Positions 25,544 to 33,747 of a stretch of DNA of 64,000 bases are shown here, one piece after another; positions within the stretch are counted from its first letter, which is position 1; each line of letters opens with the position of its first letter. Under the pieces are notes generated by a model. The model saw nothing but the letters and a program-made list of their open reading frames with translations, was not told the DNA's origin and ran no database searches. Origin of the DNA: Ruminococcaceae bacterium UBA1767. Lineage in GTDB: Bacteria > Bacillota > Clostridia > Oscillospirales > Acutalibacteraceae. The stretch covers positions 29,901 through 93,900 of the forward strand of contig DCGX01000034.1 in assembly GCA_002315505.1 (NCBI GenBank). Direction: 5' to 3'. The translations under genes were made by a program, and so were the position numbers.

Positions 25544-26710
25544 ATGAAAAAGAGAATAATTGCAATTATCTTATCGATTGTTACGATACTTTCAATTGTT
25601 GCAGTTCCTGTACAGGCTGAAAGATTTCCGAACAGTCAGACACTTGCAAAGTATCTTGACGGAAGCTATACAATGCCAAGCGTTGCAAACATTCTTAAAA
25701 GCATCAACACTCTTGGTGTTATGATTAATGAGGTTTGCGGACAAGAAGTTGTTGATGTATCTTTGGTTGATATCACTCTTGATGAAACAACCAAAGAAAT
25801 CGCAAATATTGTTTTGGAGGCAAGCGGTGTTGATTTCACAGAAGTTTTCACAGTTATTCCTCATTCTAACAGAGTTGGTCAGTTCATTGCTGATTGCTCA
25901 CTTGATGTTTCTGAGCTTCAGGATTTACTCAATGATGCCGCTGAAAGCAATAAGAAGGACAACCTTATTTTAGCTATTCTTATCAGACTTATGTCAACAT
26001 CAATCGGTGTTATTGAAAAATGTGATATTGTTGCAGTACAGGATGAAACAGACAAGGATTTGTATCTCCTTGTAGCAAATGTTTATTATAAAAACGGTAA
26101 GGTTGATAAAATCGAAACTCCTGTTTACTACAATGCAAGAACAAAGCAGTTTGTAGGCGAAGACGGAACACCTGCAATTTTCGGTTTCTACATGGATCTT
26201 GACAAGGGTACAACATACACAGGCATTAACGTATGGCAGAGAAAATTCGGTTTCACAGTTCTTTATGATGTATTCTGCTACATTACACCGGCACTTATGC
26301 AGTATCATACTGAGAGATTTAAGTTTGAATATGATAATCGTGAGTGGATGATTCAGACCTGGAAGGGCCGTTATTTCATTGCAAACGGCGGTGAGGTAGG
26401 TATCTACACTCGTGAAAAGGGCAGCAAGGGTACATATTATAACTGTGCATCAGACGATGATATGATGTATATGGATCTGAAGGTGTACCATGGTGATGAC
26501 CTTCTTCTCACAAGAGAAAGACAGCTTCACTGGTGGGTAACAGGCTTCAGCGTAAGCACAACAGCTTATCTTCCGAGCACAATGACACTTGTTTCAACAA
26601 TCACAATGAAGGATGCTGAAATGCTTAAGGCATTCAAGGGTGCACTTGATGCTAAGTCGGGTGCTGTTGATTACGAAATCAACGGACTTGACGTTACAAT
26701 TATATGGTAA
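25544..26710 (+). CDS. Secreted DUF4474-like protein
   Basis: The 388-residue protein has a signal peptide (residues 1-25, ending VQAE). The N-terminal 190 residues are helical and not recognised. The C-terminal part (about 205-388) resembles DUF4474, a family common in Ruminococcus-like Firmicutes: FGFYMDLDKGTTYTG, then RFKFEYDNREWMIQTWKGRY with an ANGGEVGIY motif. DUF4474 has no proven role that I know. A consensus promoter, a GGGAG ribosome binding site and a strong terminator make it a stand-alone, probably well-expressed gene. Confidence 0.8.
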   Translation: MKKRIIAIILSIVTILSIVAVPVQAERFPNSQTLAKYLDGSYTMPSVANILKSINTLGVMINEVCGQEVVDVSLVDITLDETTKEIANIVLEASGVDFTEVFTVIPHSNRVGQFIADCSLDVSELQDLLNDAAESNKKDNLILAILIRLMSTSIGVIEKCDIVAVQDETDKDLYLLVANVYYKNGKVDKIETPVYYNARTKQFVGEDGTPAIFGFYMDLDKGTTYTGINVWQRKFGFTVLYDVFCYITPALMQYHTERFKFEYDNREWMIQTWKGRYFIANGGEVGIYTREKGSKGTYYNCASDDDMMYMDLKVYHGDDLLLTRERQLHWWVTGFSVSTTAYLPSTMTLVSTITMKDAEMLKAFKGALDAKSGAVDYEINGLDVTIIW

Positions 26711-26726
26711 ACAAATGAAAAATTCA

Positions 26727-26756
26727 GTAGGGTTGCAAATGCAATCCTACTTTTTT
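26727..26756 (+). terminator. Rho-independent terminator
   Basis: A 10-bp stem with one wobble pair (26727-26736 with 26741-26750) is followed by a run of T. Confidence 0.85.
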
Positions 26757-26832
26757 ATTTTATTTTTTGTTTTCTACCGGATTATGCAACTTAAGATAAC
26801 AAAATTAGGTAAAATTTGTTGTTTGTAGTTGA

Positions 26833-26861
26833 TTGAACACTACGCAACCTTGTGTTACAAT
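26833..26861 (+). promoter_or_regulatory. Promoter of ABC transporter operon
   Basis: TTGAAC at 26833-26838 and TACAAT at 26856-26861 have a 17-base spacer, 30 bases before the start codon. Confidence 0.55.
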
Positions 26862-26890
26862 AATCACATAAATCATAATCGGAGGTAAAT

Positions 26891-27613
26891 ATGAATATTG
26901 TTAAAATAAATAATTTATGCAAAACATATCCCACCTTCAGGTTATCAGATGTTTCCTTCACAATACCCGAAGGCGAAATCACGGGATTTATCGGCAGAAA
27001 CGGTGCAGGCAAAACGACCACAATAAAATCCATGCTGAATTTAGTTCACCCGGACAAAGGAGAAATTCAGTATTTCGGTAAAATATTAACTGAAAACGAA
27101 GCTGAAATTAAAAAGTATATCGGCTACTCGGGCGGTACAATTTGCTGGTATCCGAGGAAAAAGCTTAGTGAAATTATTAAAACAGAAAAGCTTTTCTATG
27201 ATACATGGGACGATGAGGCTTGTCAAAAATATATAAAATTATTCAGTCTTGATGTAAATAAGTCGGCAATTGAGCTGTCCGAGGGGATGAAGGTAAAATG
27301 CAATTTGCTTGTTGCACTGAGCCATAACGCAAAGGTGCTGATTTTAGACGAGCCGACGAGCGGACTTGACCCGTTTTCAAGAGATGAACTGCTTGACATT
27401 TTTACTGAATTGAAGAAAAATGGTGTTGCCGTCTTTTTCTCCACGCATATTATTTCCGACCTTGAAAAATGTGCGGATAATATTGTGTATATTTCAAACG
27501 GAAAAATAGTTGATTCTCTTTCAAAAGCCGATTTCATTGACAAGTACGAAAAAAACGGTGAAAGTCTTGAAGAAACGATTCTGCGAATGGAAAGGGGAGA
27601 TATCAATGCGTAA
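26891..27613 (+). CDS. ABC transporter ATP-binding protein
   Basis: The 240-residue ATPase has Walker A GRNGAGKTT (35-43), a signature loop LSEGM (129-133) that departs from the usual LSGGQ, Walker B with LDEPT (152-156) and the switch His 186 (FSTHIIS). It energises the ABC-2 type permease encoded next, whose gene overlaps by eight bases. The form without fused domains and the small permease suit the YtrB-like or bacteriocin/antibiotic-sensing exporter groups. The third gene of the operon is a transcription factor, so the set probably senses and responds to its own substrate. Confidence 0.93.
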   Translation: MNIVKINNLCKTYPTFRLSDVSFTIPEGEITGFIGRNGAGKTTTIKSMLNLVHPDKGEIQYFGKILTENEAEIKKYIGYSGGTICWYPRKKLSEIIKTEKLFYDTWDDEACQKYIKLFSLDVNKSAIELSEGMKVKCNLLVALSHNAKVLILDEPTSGLDPFSRDELLDIFTELKKNGVAVFFSTHIISDLEKCADNIVYISNGKIVDSLSKADFIDKYEKNGESLEETILRMERGDINA

Positions 27614-28259
27614 CATTTTAATTAAAGAAATAAAGCTGAGTGCTTCTTTCTTGTCATTTTTGTTTATTCTCTTTGGATTTATGTTTTTCCTGCCGGGTTA
27701 TCCGATTTTGTGCGGAGCATTTTTCGTAACGCTCGGAATCTTTCAGAGCTTTCAGAATGCAAGAGAAACCAACGATATTTTATTCTCAGCACTGTTACCG
27801 ATTGCGAAGAAGGACGTTGTGAAAGGGAAATACATTTTTGTATGTATAATAGAGTTGTCCGCACTTTTGCTTATGGCTCTCGCTGTAATTCTCAGAATGA
27901 CGGTGTTCTCTGATGCAGGTGTTTACAGAAGCAACGCATTGATGAATGCTAATTTATTTGCGCTCGGAATGGCATTTTTTATTTTCGGAGTATATAATGC
28001 TGTTTTTGTCGGCGGATTTTTTAAGACCGCATATAAATTCGGAAAGCCGTTTGTAGTTTATATTATTCTGACTTTTATCACCGTTTTTGTTGCGGAGGCT
28101 TTGCATCATTTTCCGTTACTTGAATTTTTAAATGCATTTGGAACAGATTATATCGGAATTCAGACAGGCTTGCTGGCGGCAGGAATATCAGCGTTTTTAT
28201 TACTTACACTTTTCTCCTGCCGAAAATCGTGCTATAATTTTGAGATGATAGACCTGTAA
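27606..28259 (+). CDS. ABC-2 type permease
   Basis: ATG 27606, with GGGGAG upstream and an 8-base overlap with the ATPase gene, starts a 217-residue protein with six hydrophobic helices. The segment QNARETNDILFSALLP resembles the cytoplasmic coupling loop of ABC-2 membrane proteins of the ABC2_membrane_5 kind. The frame is open further upstream but only as a shadow of the ATPase. It forms the membrane half of the exporter. The substrate is unknown. Confidence 0.88.
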   Translation: MRNILIKEIKLSASFLSFLFILFGFMFFLPGYPILCGAFFVTLGIFQSFQNARETNDILFSALLPIAKKDVVKGKYIFVCIIELSALLLMALAVILRMTVFSDAGVYRSNALMNANLFALGMAFFIFGVYNAVFVGGFFKTAYKFGKPFVVYIILTFITVFVAEALHHFPLLEFLNAFGTDYIGIQTGLLAAGISAFLLLTLFSCRKSCYNFEMIDL

Positions 28260-28272
28260 CGGAGGATATGAA

Positions 28273-28716
28273 ATGTTAAAAGAAAATTTAATTATGTTGC
28301 GTAACATTAACGGCTTTTCGCAGGAACAGATTGCGGAAAAAATTGAAATATCACGTCAGGCATATGCAAAATGGGAAACAGGTGCAACGATTCCCGATAT
28401 TGAAAAATGCAGAAGATTAGCCGATGTTTACGGCGTTACGATTGATAGCCTCATCAAAACTGAGTCGACAGATACAATCGGTGTTATACCGCCTGCTCCG
28501 AAAGGCAAAAATATTTGGGGTTCTGTCACAATCGGTGACCGTGGACAAATTGTAATACCGAAGGGCGCACGGGATTTGTTCGGTCTTTGCGGAGGAAAGC
28601 GTTTGATTATTCTGACCGATGAGGAAGGAATTGCGTTGGTGCCGGCAGAAAAATTCGAAGAAAACCTGCGTAAAATTATACAGCTTTCAGAACAGCCGGG
28701 CAATCAAAACGAATAG
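28273..28716 (+). CDS. XRE-AbrB fusion transcription regulator
   Basis: The 147-residue protein carries an N-terminal XRE helix-turn-helix (1-62; FSQEQIAEKIEISRQAYAKW) and a C-terminal SpoVT/AbrB-type swapped-hairpin domain (about 82-130; GSVTIGDRGQIVIPKGARDLF). Both domains bind DNA, an arrangement that is uncommon but known in Clostridia. It starts 13 bases after the ABC permease, preceded by GGAGG, and is very probably the operon's own regulator. Confidence 0.92.
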   Translation: MLKENLIMLRNINGFSQEQIAEKIEISRQAYAKWETGATIPDIEKCRRLADVYGVTIDSLIKTESTDTIGVIPPAPKGKNIWGSVTIGDRGQIVIPKGARDLFGLCGGKRLIILTDEEGIALVPAEKFEENLRKIIQLSEQPGNQNE

Positions 28717-28959
28717 CTCGTTAAATTTACAAAATAATGGAACTGTTCGGAAGAAGATGCTATAATAAAAAACAATTGAGAACATCACTTAATTCGATAG
28801 TTAAGCCAATGGCTTGATTATAAATATTATTTATTAGGAGAAGTGCTTTTTGACTAAGTACAACACATTGGAGATTGTTGCGTAACCGGGAGGTTGCAAT
28901 ACAATTATTCAGCCTCCCGCCAAAAGCGTTGAAGTTAACAATATTCAGGAGGAAAAACA

Positions 28960-29595
28960 ATGAATAAAAATAACATATTAATTCGTTTAGAAACACCAAA
29001 GGATTACAGAGAGGTGGAAAACCTCGTACGTGAGAGCTTTTGGAACGTATATCGCCCAGGCTGTCTGGAGCATTATGTTTTAAAGCATTTGAGGGATGAC
29101 GGCGATTTTGTACCCGAGCTTGATTTTGTGATGGAGAAGGACGGGAAAATTATCGGTCAGAATGTCTTTGTAAGAACAGCCATAAAAGCGGATGATGGCA
29201 GGGATATTCCGATTATGACGATGGGCCCGATTTGTATCACGCCTGAGCTGAAAAGGCAGGGCTACGGCAAAATTCTGCTTGATTGTTCCCTTGAAAAAGC
29301 GAAAAAGCTTGGATGTAAAGCAGTTTGCTTTGAGGGGAATATTCAGTTTTACGGAAAAAGCGGATTTGATTTTGCAAGTAAATTCGGCATTCGCTATCAC
29401 GGACTTCCTGAGGGTGAGGATTCTTCATTCTTTTTGCTGAAGGAGCTGGTGTCGGGATATCTGACCGGTGTCAGTGGTGAATATTCCACACCGAAAGGAT
29501 ATTTTGTCGGTTGGGAAAACCCGGATGACTTTGAAAAGTATGATTCCACTTTCCCGAAAAAAGAAAAACTGTCACTTGATGGACAGATAGGCTAA
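28960..29595 (+). CDS. GNAT family N-acetyltransferase
   Basis: The 211-residue protein has a GNAT core. The acetyl-CoA pyrophosphate loop is RQGYGK (99-104), preceded by the beta-4 strand MGPICITPEL, and the catalytic-side strand FYGKSGFDFASK follows. CAGGAGG precedes the ATG. The roughly 90 C-terminal residues form an extension beyond the minimal fold. The upstream 240 bases hold no gene; a weak possible promoter (TATAAT 28761-28766) and a GGGAGG/CCTCCC hairpin lie in what would be its leader. The substrate is unknown. Confidence 0.9.
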   Translation: MNKNNILIRLETPKDYREVENLVRESFWNVYRPGCLEHYVLKHLRDDGDFVPELDFVMEKDGKIIGQNVFVRTAIKADDGRDIPIMTMGPICITPELKRQGYGKILLDCSLEKAKKLGCKAVCFEGNIQFYGKSGFDFASKFGIRYHGLPEGEDSSFFLLKELVSGYLTGVSGEYSTPKGYFVGWENPDDFEKYDSTFPKKEKLSLDGQIG

Positions 29596-29603
29596 ACGAA
29601 AAG

Positions 29604-29645
29604 GGGCTGTTGCAAATTCTTATGGTTTGTAACAGCTCTGGTTTT
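29604..29645 (+). terminator. Terminator of GNAT gene
   Basis: A 13-bp stem with wobble pairs (about 29604-29616 with 29626-29638) is followed by TGGTTTT. Confidence 0.7.
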
Positions 29646-29798
29646 AATGAGGATATCAATTTCTGATTTTTCGTAAAATCAGAAACACGAATAATTGCAT
29701 TGAGGCAAAATAAAGATATAATTAATCAATCAGTACAAGCAGAGGTTATTCAACCTTGGCTGATGATTTGAAAACAAAATAACAGAGGAGAGAGTAAA

Positions 29799-29852
29799 AT
29801 GGAAAAGCTGACAGTGGACAAGGACGATAATTTCAAAATATCATTGCAATAA
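29799..29852 (+). CDS. Possible 17-residue leader or remnant peptide
   Basis: An AGAGGAGAG ribosome binding site precedes ATG 29799; the frame encodes MEKLTVDKDDNFKISLQ and stops. A long hairpin follows at 29859-29907. It could be a leader peptide, a small protein or the stump of a decayed gene. Nothing recognisable follows on this strand. Confidence 0.2.
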   Translation: MEKLTVDKDDNFKISLQ

Positions 29853-29858
29853 ATAGAA

Positions 29859-29907
29859 TATATGATAAACCCGTCAGCGAGTTAATCGTTGACGGGCATT
29901 ATCATAT
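29859..29907. terminator. Long imperfect hairpin, probable terminator
   Basis: CCCGTCAGCG (29870-29879) pairs with CGTTGACGGG (29887-29896), and outer ATGATAA/TTATCAT arms extend the stem. It lies between the short frame at 29799 and the convergent gene at 29946. Confidence 0.55.
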
Positions 29908-29945
29908 GTAGGCTATTCGGATTTCCTTGGCATGGTGCTGTGTGA

Positions 29946-30392
29946 TTACTGTTTTAAAAAATCGACAAGTCCGATGATTGGCGAAAGCAGGATAGCAAAT
30001 ACACCGGCAACGGATACGCCTGCACCGCCGACAGCGGCAATTGGTAAGGCTAACGCAAGAAACGGTGCAAAAGGAACAAAGGCAATACTTAATGTAGCAA
30101 CTGAAAGGGGAAGTTCAACAACTCCCGAGATTAAATACACGCCTATGACAGCAGAAGTAGCAACACATTCGATGTATGACTTTTTTTCTTGAGGTTCATC
30201 GGGAACAACTTCCTCTGGATTTTCAACGTCAGGGTTTTCTTCAATGTCAGATATGTTGTCATCGACTGTAACATCTGTAACAATCGTTTCTGTCTCTGCG
30301 GTGTTTTCTTCCGCAAAGCTGAGAACACCGAACGACGAAATGATAATAACAATGCATAAAATAACCGATAAAAGTTTTCTGGTTTTTTTCAT
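29946..30392 (-). CDS. Small exported protein with acidic linker and hydrophobic C-terminus
   Basis: AAAGGAG at 30406-30401 sets ATG 30392 (148 residues); the longer frame to 30539 is not supported. A signal peptide covers residues 1-27, an acidic stretch rich in Glu, Asp and Pro covers 28-70, and two long Ala/Val/Pro-rich hydrophobic segments lie at about 78-112 and 113-140. The protein should sit in the membrane with the acidic part outside. A promoter (TTGACA near 30539-30534) lies upstream. No family is recognised. Confidence 0.65.
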   Translation of the reverse strand: MKKTRKLLSVILCIVIIISSFGVLSFAEENTAETETIVTDVTVDDNISDIEENPDVENPEEVVPDEPQEKKSYIECVATSAVIGVYLISGVVELPLSVATLSIAFVPFAPFLALALPIAAVGGAGVSVAGVFAILLSPIIGLVDFLKQ

Positions 30393-30510
30393 AATTAATT
30401 CTCCTTTAAATAAGTACGTGATGCGAAATTCTTGAGTATGCTTAACAGTAGAGAACGAATCCGAAATAACCTTTCTTGTAATGTTTAATAAGAAATGTAT
30501 ATTACAATTG

Positions 30511-30539
30511 ATACTAACATAATTGTATTTTGCTGTCAA
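30511..30539 (-). promoter_or_regulatory. Promoter of small exported protein gene
   Basis: On the minus strand TTGACA (30539-30534) and TAGTAT (30516-30511) have a 17-base spacer. Confidence 0.5.
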
Positions 30540-30623
30540 TGAATTTTAATTAAAAATGTTATTCACGGAATTTTGTTGGGATTTTAAAAGAGAATATATT
30601 AAGAATAATGCAAACTTCACTAT

Positions 30624-30653
30624 GAGATACTTCTCTTTCTCGAAATGACACGG
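30624..30653. repeat. Degenerate copy of dispersed 30-base repeat
   Basis: The sequence GAGATACTTCTCTTTCTCGA and following bases match, with several changes, the units at 21268-21297 and 21601-21630. Confidence 0.5.
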
Positions 30654-30671
30654 ATTAGATAAAATTATTGT

Positions 30672-30699
30672 TGACATAAAAATTAAATTAGTTATAATC
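30672..30699 (+). promoter_or_regulatory. Promoter of nuclease module
   Basis: TTGACA at 30672-30677 and TATAAT at 30694-30699 have a 16-base spacer, about 90 bases ahead of the first gene of the module. Confidence 0.75.
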
Positions 30700-30785
30700 A
30701 AATTAAGACATCTATTTCAAATGACGAAAACGAATTGACAAAAGTTTTATGATTTCAAAAACTGTTTAAAAATGGAGTTGAGAAA

Positions 30786-31181
30786 ATGAAAATTGCATTA
30801 TGTGTGGACAACAACGGCGGAATGCTTTTCAACAATCGTCGCCAATCGCGTGACAGAATTTTGATTGAAGATTTGCTGAACACCGCACAAGGTAAAGTAA
30901 GAATTTCACCGTTTTCGGCGGATTTGTTTGACGAAAGCAAAGTGATTTGCTCGGATGATTTCCTTGAAATCGCAGATGAAAACGATGTGTGCTTTGTCGA
31001 AGATTGTGAGCTATCTTGCTTTAATGATAAAATTTCGCAAGTAATTCTTTACTGTTGGAACAGAGATTATCCGTCTGATTTTTCAACGGATATTGATCTG
31101 GACAAATTCAAATTAAAAAGTTCGGTTGAATTCGTGGGTTCTTCTCACGATAAAATTACAAAGGAGATATATATAAAATGA
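30786..31181 (+). CDS. Small cytoplasmic protein coupled to membrane nuclease
   Basis: The 131-residue soluble protein opens with IALCVDNNGGMLFNNRRQSR, a motif-like start that I associate with a small Firmicutes family often found beside DNA/RNA nonspecific endonucleases (and sometimes mislabelled in databases; this is from memory). The gene ends with ATGA, overlapping the nuclease gene by four bases, so the two proteins are made together. It is acidic and has no signal peptide, no membrane helix and no enzymatic motif that I recognise. Possible roles are an immunity-like partner, a regulator or a processing factor of the nuclease. Confidence 0.75.
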   Translation: MKIALCVDNNGGMLFNNRRQSRDRILIEDLLNTAQGKVRISPFSADLFDESKVICSDDFLEIADENDVCFVEDCELSCFNDKISQVILYCWNRDYPSDFSTDIDLDKFKLKSSVEFVGSSHDKITKEIYIK

Positions 31182-32713
31182 ACCCTTTTAAGAAGCTGAA
31201 AGAAGAGAAAAAGCAAAAAATACAGGAAATAAACAATCAGATCGGGGAGCTTCGGAATAGAATTGACGGCCTTCAGATAAGACTTGCAAATCTTGAAGAT
31301 TCTCAAAAGAATGTCAAGGAAAATCACAAGTGGTTTGAGGTTAAACAGAAAATTAACGATAAAAATGATGTTAAAACACAGATTGCTGAAGTTAAGCAGT
31401 TGATTATTCAATCACAGAGCAAAATCAAAGCACTTGAAAGAAATAAGAAATCTCTCAACAACAAAAAGGTTCTGACAGTTCTCGGTGTGATAGTTGCAAT
31501 AACTGTTATTTTGTTCACCGCAATCGGAATTGCAGTTGGTGATGACGGCACAGATGATAGTCAGAATACAACTGATGTGATAGGATATGTTGACGAAACA
31601 ACAGCTAAAGAATCAGCTGTTACTGAAACAACTACCACAGACGAGATATCTTCAACAACAGTTAAAACCGACCCTGCTATGGTTGCGGTCGCAGAAGCAG
31701 AAAACAACACACAAACTGCACAGACAACGAAGTTCAATTCTTCGTCATCAATCAAAAAGTCGGCAGACACGGTTTCAACTGTTTCAAAGTCAAGCGTTCC
31801 TACATATAGTGGAAGCGCCTATGTTGTTGTAAATAGCAACAATCCGAATTTTACAAGCTCCGAAAAGAAAAACAAGACCGCTTTTGAAAACTATTCAAGT
31901 CTTGATTCAAAGGGCAGATGTGGAGTTGCGTTTGCAAATATATGTAAACAGATTATGCCGACCGAAAAAAGAGAAGAAATCGGTTCTGTTAAGCCTTCGG
32001 GATGGCAGACAGTAAAATATGATTGCGTTGACGGAAAGTATTTGTACAACCGTTGCCACTTGATTGGTTATCAGCTTGCAGGCGAAAATGCAAATGTTAA
32101 AAACCTTATCACGGGTACAAGATACCTAAATGTTCAAGGAATGTTACCATTTGAAAATATGGTAGCCGACTATGTGAAAGAAACGGGCAACCATGTTCTT
32201 TATCGTGTAACGCCTATTTTCGTAGGTGATGAGCTTGTCGCTCGTGGCGTTCAAATCGAAGCATATTCGGTTGAAGACAGCGGAAAAGGAATTTGCTTCA
32301 ATGTTTACTGCTTCAATGTTCAACCCGGTGTAACGATAAATTACACAAATGGTGCAAGCGCATTAGACGGACAGACACCGACTACAAAGACAACCAAAGC
32401 ATCAACAAAGTCTACAACTAAAGCAACCACGAAGTCAACTACAAAGGCAACCACCAAAGCCACTACAAAGACTACAACTAAAGCAACCACAAAAGCTACA
32501 ACAAAGGCAACGACCAAAACTACCACCAAAGCCACTACAAAGGCAACAACTCATACACCGGTATCACCCACTAGTGGAACAGTGTATATTACCGATACAG
32601 GTGATAAATATCACAGAGCCGGTTGCAGGTTTTTGAAAGAAAGCTGTCACGAAATATCCCTCGAAGATGCCATTGCACAACATTATTCTGCTTGCGGAAT
32701 TTGCAAACCATAA
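31178..32713 (+). CDS. Membrane-anchored DNA/RNA non-specific endonuclease (EndA/Spd1-like)
   Basis: The 511-residue protein has, in order: a cytoplasmic coiled coil (1-95), one transmembrane helix (about 98-120), a Ser/Thr-rich linker, and a beta-beta-alpha-metal nuclease domain (about 207-385). In the nuclease, NRCHLIGY supplies catalytic His 294 and GTRYLN supplies Asn 318, 24 residues apart as in Spd1-type enzymes. A Thr/Lys/Ala-repeat spacer (about 401-460) follows. The C-terminal 45 residues have His and Cys positions (YHRAGCRFL, then CGICKP) of an Ada-like zinc knuckle. The nuclease should act outside the cell, as DNA-uptake nucleases do. It is coupled to the small protein upstream. 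Confidence 0.88.
   Translation: MNPFKKLKEEKKQKIQEINNQIGELRNRIDGLQIRLANLEDSQKNVKENHKWFEVKQKINDKNDVKTQIAEVKQLIIQSQSKIKALERNKKSLNNKKVLTVLGVIVAITVILFTAIGIAVGDDGTDDSQNTTDVIGYVDETTAKESAVTETTTTDEISSTTVKTDPAMVAVAEAENNTQTAQTTKFNSSSSIKKSADTVSTVSKSSVPTYSGSAYVVVNSNNPNFTSSEKKNKTAFENYSSLDSKGRCGVAFANICKQIMPTEKREEIGSVKPSGWQTVKYDCVDGKYLYNRCHLIGYQLAGENANVKNLITGTRYLNVQGMLPFENMVADYVKETGNHVLYRVTPIFVGDELVARGVQIEAYSVEDSGKGICFNVYCFNVQPGVTINYTNGASALDGQTPTTKTTKASTKSTTKATTKSTTKATTKATTKTTTKATTKATTKATTKTTTKATTKATTHTPVSPTSGTVYITDTGDKYHRAGCRFLKESCHEISLEDAIAQHYSACGICKP
32381..32560 (+). repeat. Tandem Thr-Thr-Lys-Ala coding repeat
   Basis: The DNA repeats short ACNAC-AAR-GCN type units encoding about fifteen TTK(A/S/T) tetrapeptides inside the nuclease gene. 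It is a protein spacer, not a CRISPR or intergenic element. Confidence 0.85.
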
Positions 32714-32717
32714 ACAA

Positions 32718-32752
32718 CACGGCACCCACTTAATTGTGAGTGCCGTGCTTTT
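32718..32752 (+). terminator. Terminator of nuclease module
   Basis: An 8-bp perfect stem CACGGCAC/GTGCCGTG (32718-32725 with 32740-32747), with additional inner pairs, is followed by CTTTT. Confidence 0.85.
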
Positions 32753-32876
32753 AGCTATTAAGTTTCAATCCCAACGAATTACACCATTTTTCAAACATAG
32801 ATTTTTATACAATGATATAAACTAATTTTTGCATATTTTTTTTGACTTGCATTTTTGAAAAAGCAGTTAAAACAAC

Positions 32877-32902
32877 AAAAACCACCCTATTGGGTGGTTT
32901 TT
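32877..32902 (-). terminator. Terminator of tRNA-Arg
   Basis: An 11-bp perfect stem (32877-32887 with 32892-32902) with a 4-base loop ends in a T-run on the minus strand, right behind the tRNA. Confidence 0.8.
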
Positions 32903-32906
32903 GTTT

Positions 32907-32983
32907 TGGCGCGCTGCAAGGGATTCGAACCCCTGACCTTTTGGTTCGTAGCCAAACACTCTATCCAGCTGAGCTAGCAGCGC
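32907..32983 (-). tRNA. tRNA-Arg (anticodon ACG), CCA encoded
   Basis: On the minus strand, acceptor arms GCGCTGC (32983-32977) and GCAGCGC pair perfectly. The D-arm region CTAGCTCAGCTGG, the anticodon stem TTTGG/CCAAA around loop CTACGAA and the T-arm GGTTCGAATCC are all present. Anticodon ACG reads CGN codons, with A34 normally deaminated to inosine. The discriminator G and CCA are encoded at 32910-32907. Confidence 0.96.
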
Positions 32984-33105
32984 ATTTCTTAATGCTCAAG
33001 TATTATATCACCATGAATTATAAAAATCAAGTCTTTTTTTAATTTTTTTGCAATTATTTTTTTACATTAAATTTGTTAATCAAAGGATGGGTTTCCTTAC
33101 AAATT

Positions 33106-33140
33106 AAAATTCAGGTCATATCTGATGTGACCTGAATTTT
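33106..33140. terminator. Terminator of radical SAM gene
   Basis: A 13-bp perfect stem (33106-33118 with 33128-33140), flanked by A and T runs, lies just after the radical SAM stop codon. Confidence 0.8.
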
Positions 33141-33144
33141 TAAT

Positions 33145-33747
33145 TTATTTAATTAACGCTCTGACTCTGAGAGGAATACCCATCTTTTCTGCGATTTGTT
33201 TACATTCTTCGATTTCCTCGGGTGTAATCACGTCAACTACCGTAAATTTCACAGAGGGAATATATTTCTTACAGTCCTCAGCAAATTTGAGCAGAGCGGG
33301 GAAGGAGTCGGTACCGAATCTGGATTTACATACTCGCTGATATGCTTCGGCATTGGGCGCATTGAGGCTGATTGAAATTGAATCTATCAGTCCGCTCAAT
33401 TTTTCAGCTGAGCCTTCTCCGTTTATTAAATCACTTAGTCCGTTGGAATTGAGTCTGATTTTTAAGTTGTGCTTTTCTTTGAGATATCTTGCAGATTTGA
33501 TGAGATTATCTAATTCTTCTGTCGGCTCACCATATCCGCAAAAAACGATTTCACTGTATGGTGTAAAGTCAAAATTATCGATTTCAGATTTAATTTCTTC
33601 ATAGCTCGGTGAACCTTTGAGCCATAATGAATCGGCCGAGCCGAGTCCGTCGCCGTTATGACGGATACAGAAAACGCATGAGCAGGGACATTTATTCGTG
33701 ATGTTCATATAAACGCCGGATTCATATGTGTAAATTATATTATTCAT
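33145..33747 (-). CDS. Radical SAM protein, TatD-linked type (possible queuine lyase)
   Basis: The 200-residue enzyme carries the radical SAM cluster motif CxxxCxxC at Cys 20, 24 and 27 (NKCPCSCVFC), followed by a GYGEPTE motif that binds SAM. This short form matches what I recall as the TatD-linked radical SAM family. It overlaps the ECF S-component gene by four bases. From memory, a radical SAM enzyme of this group paired with an ECF-type transporter was assigned to queuine salvage (QueL, releasing preQ1 from queuine). No QueK-like nucleoside hydrolase is adjacent. The radical SAM call is firm; the queuine role is an inference. Confidence 0.85.
   Translation of the reverse strand: MNNIIYTYESGVYMNITNKCPCSCVFCIRHNGDGLGSADSLWLKGSPSYEEIKSEIDNFDFTPYSEIVFCGYGEPTEELDNLIKSARYLKEKHNLKIRLNSNGLSDLINGEGSAEKLSGLIDSISISLNAPNAEAYQRVCKSRFGTDSFPALLKFAEDCKKYIPSVKFTVVDVITPEEIEECKQIAEKMGIPLRVRALIK

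Noticed and set aside
32381..32560. CRISPR-like direct repeats
   Set aside because: The repeats are in frame, encode TTKA units within a gene and have no unique spacers.
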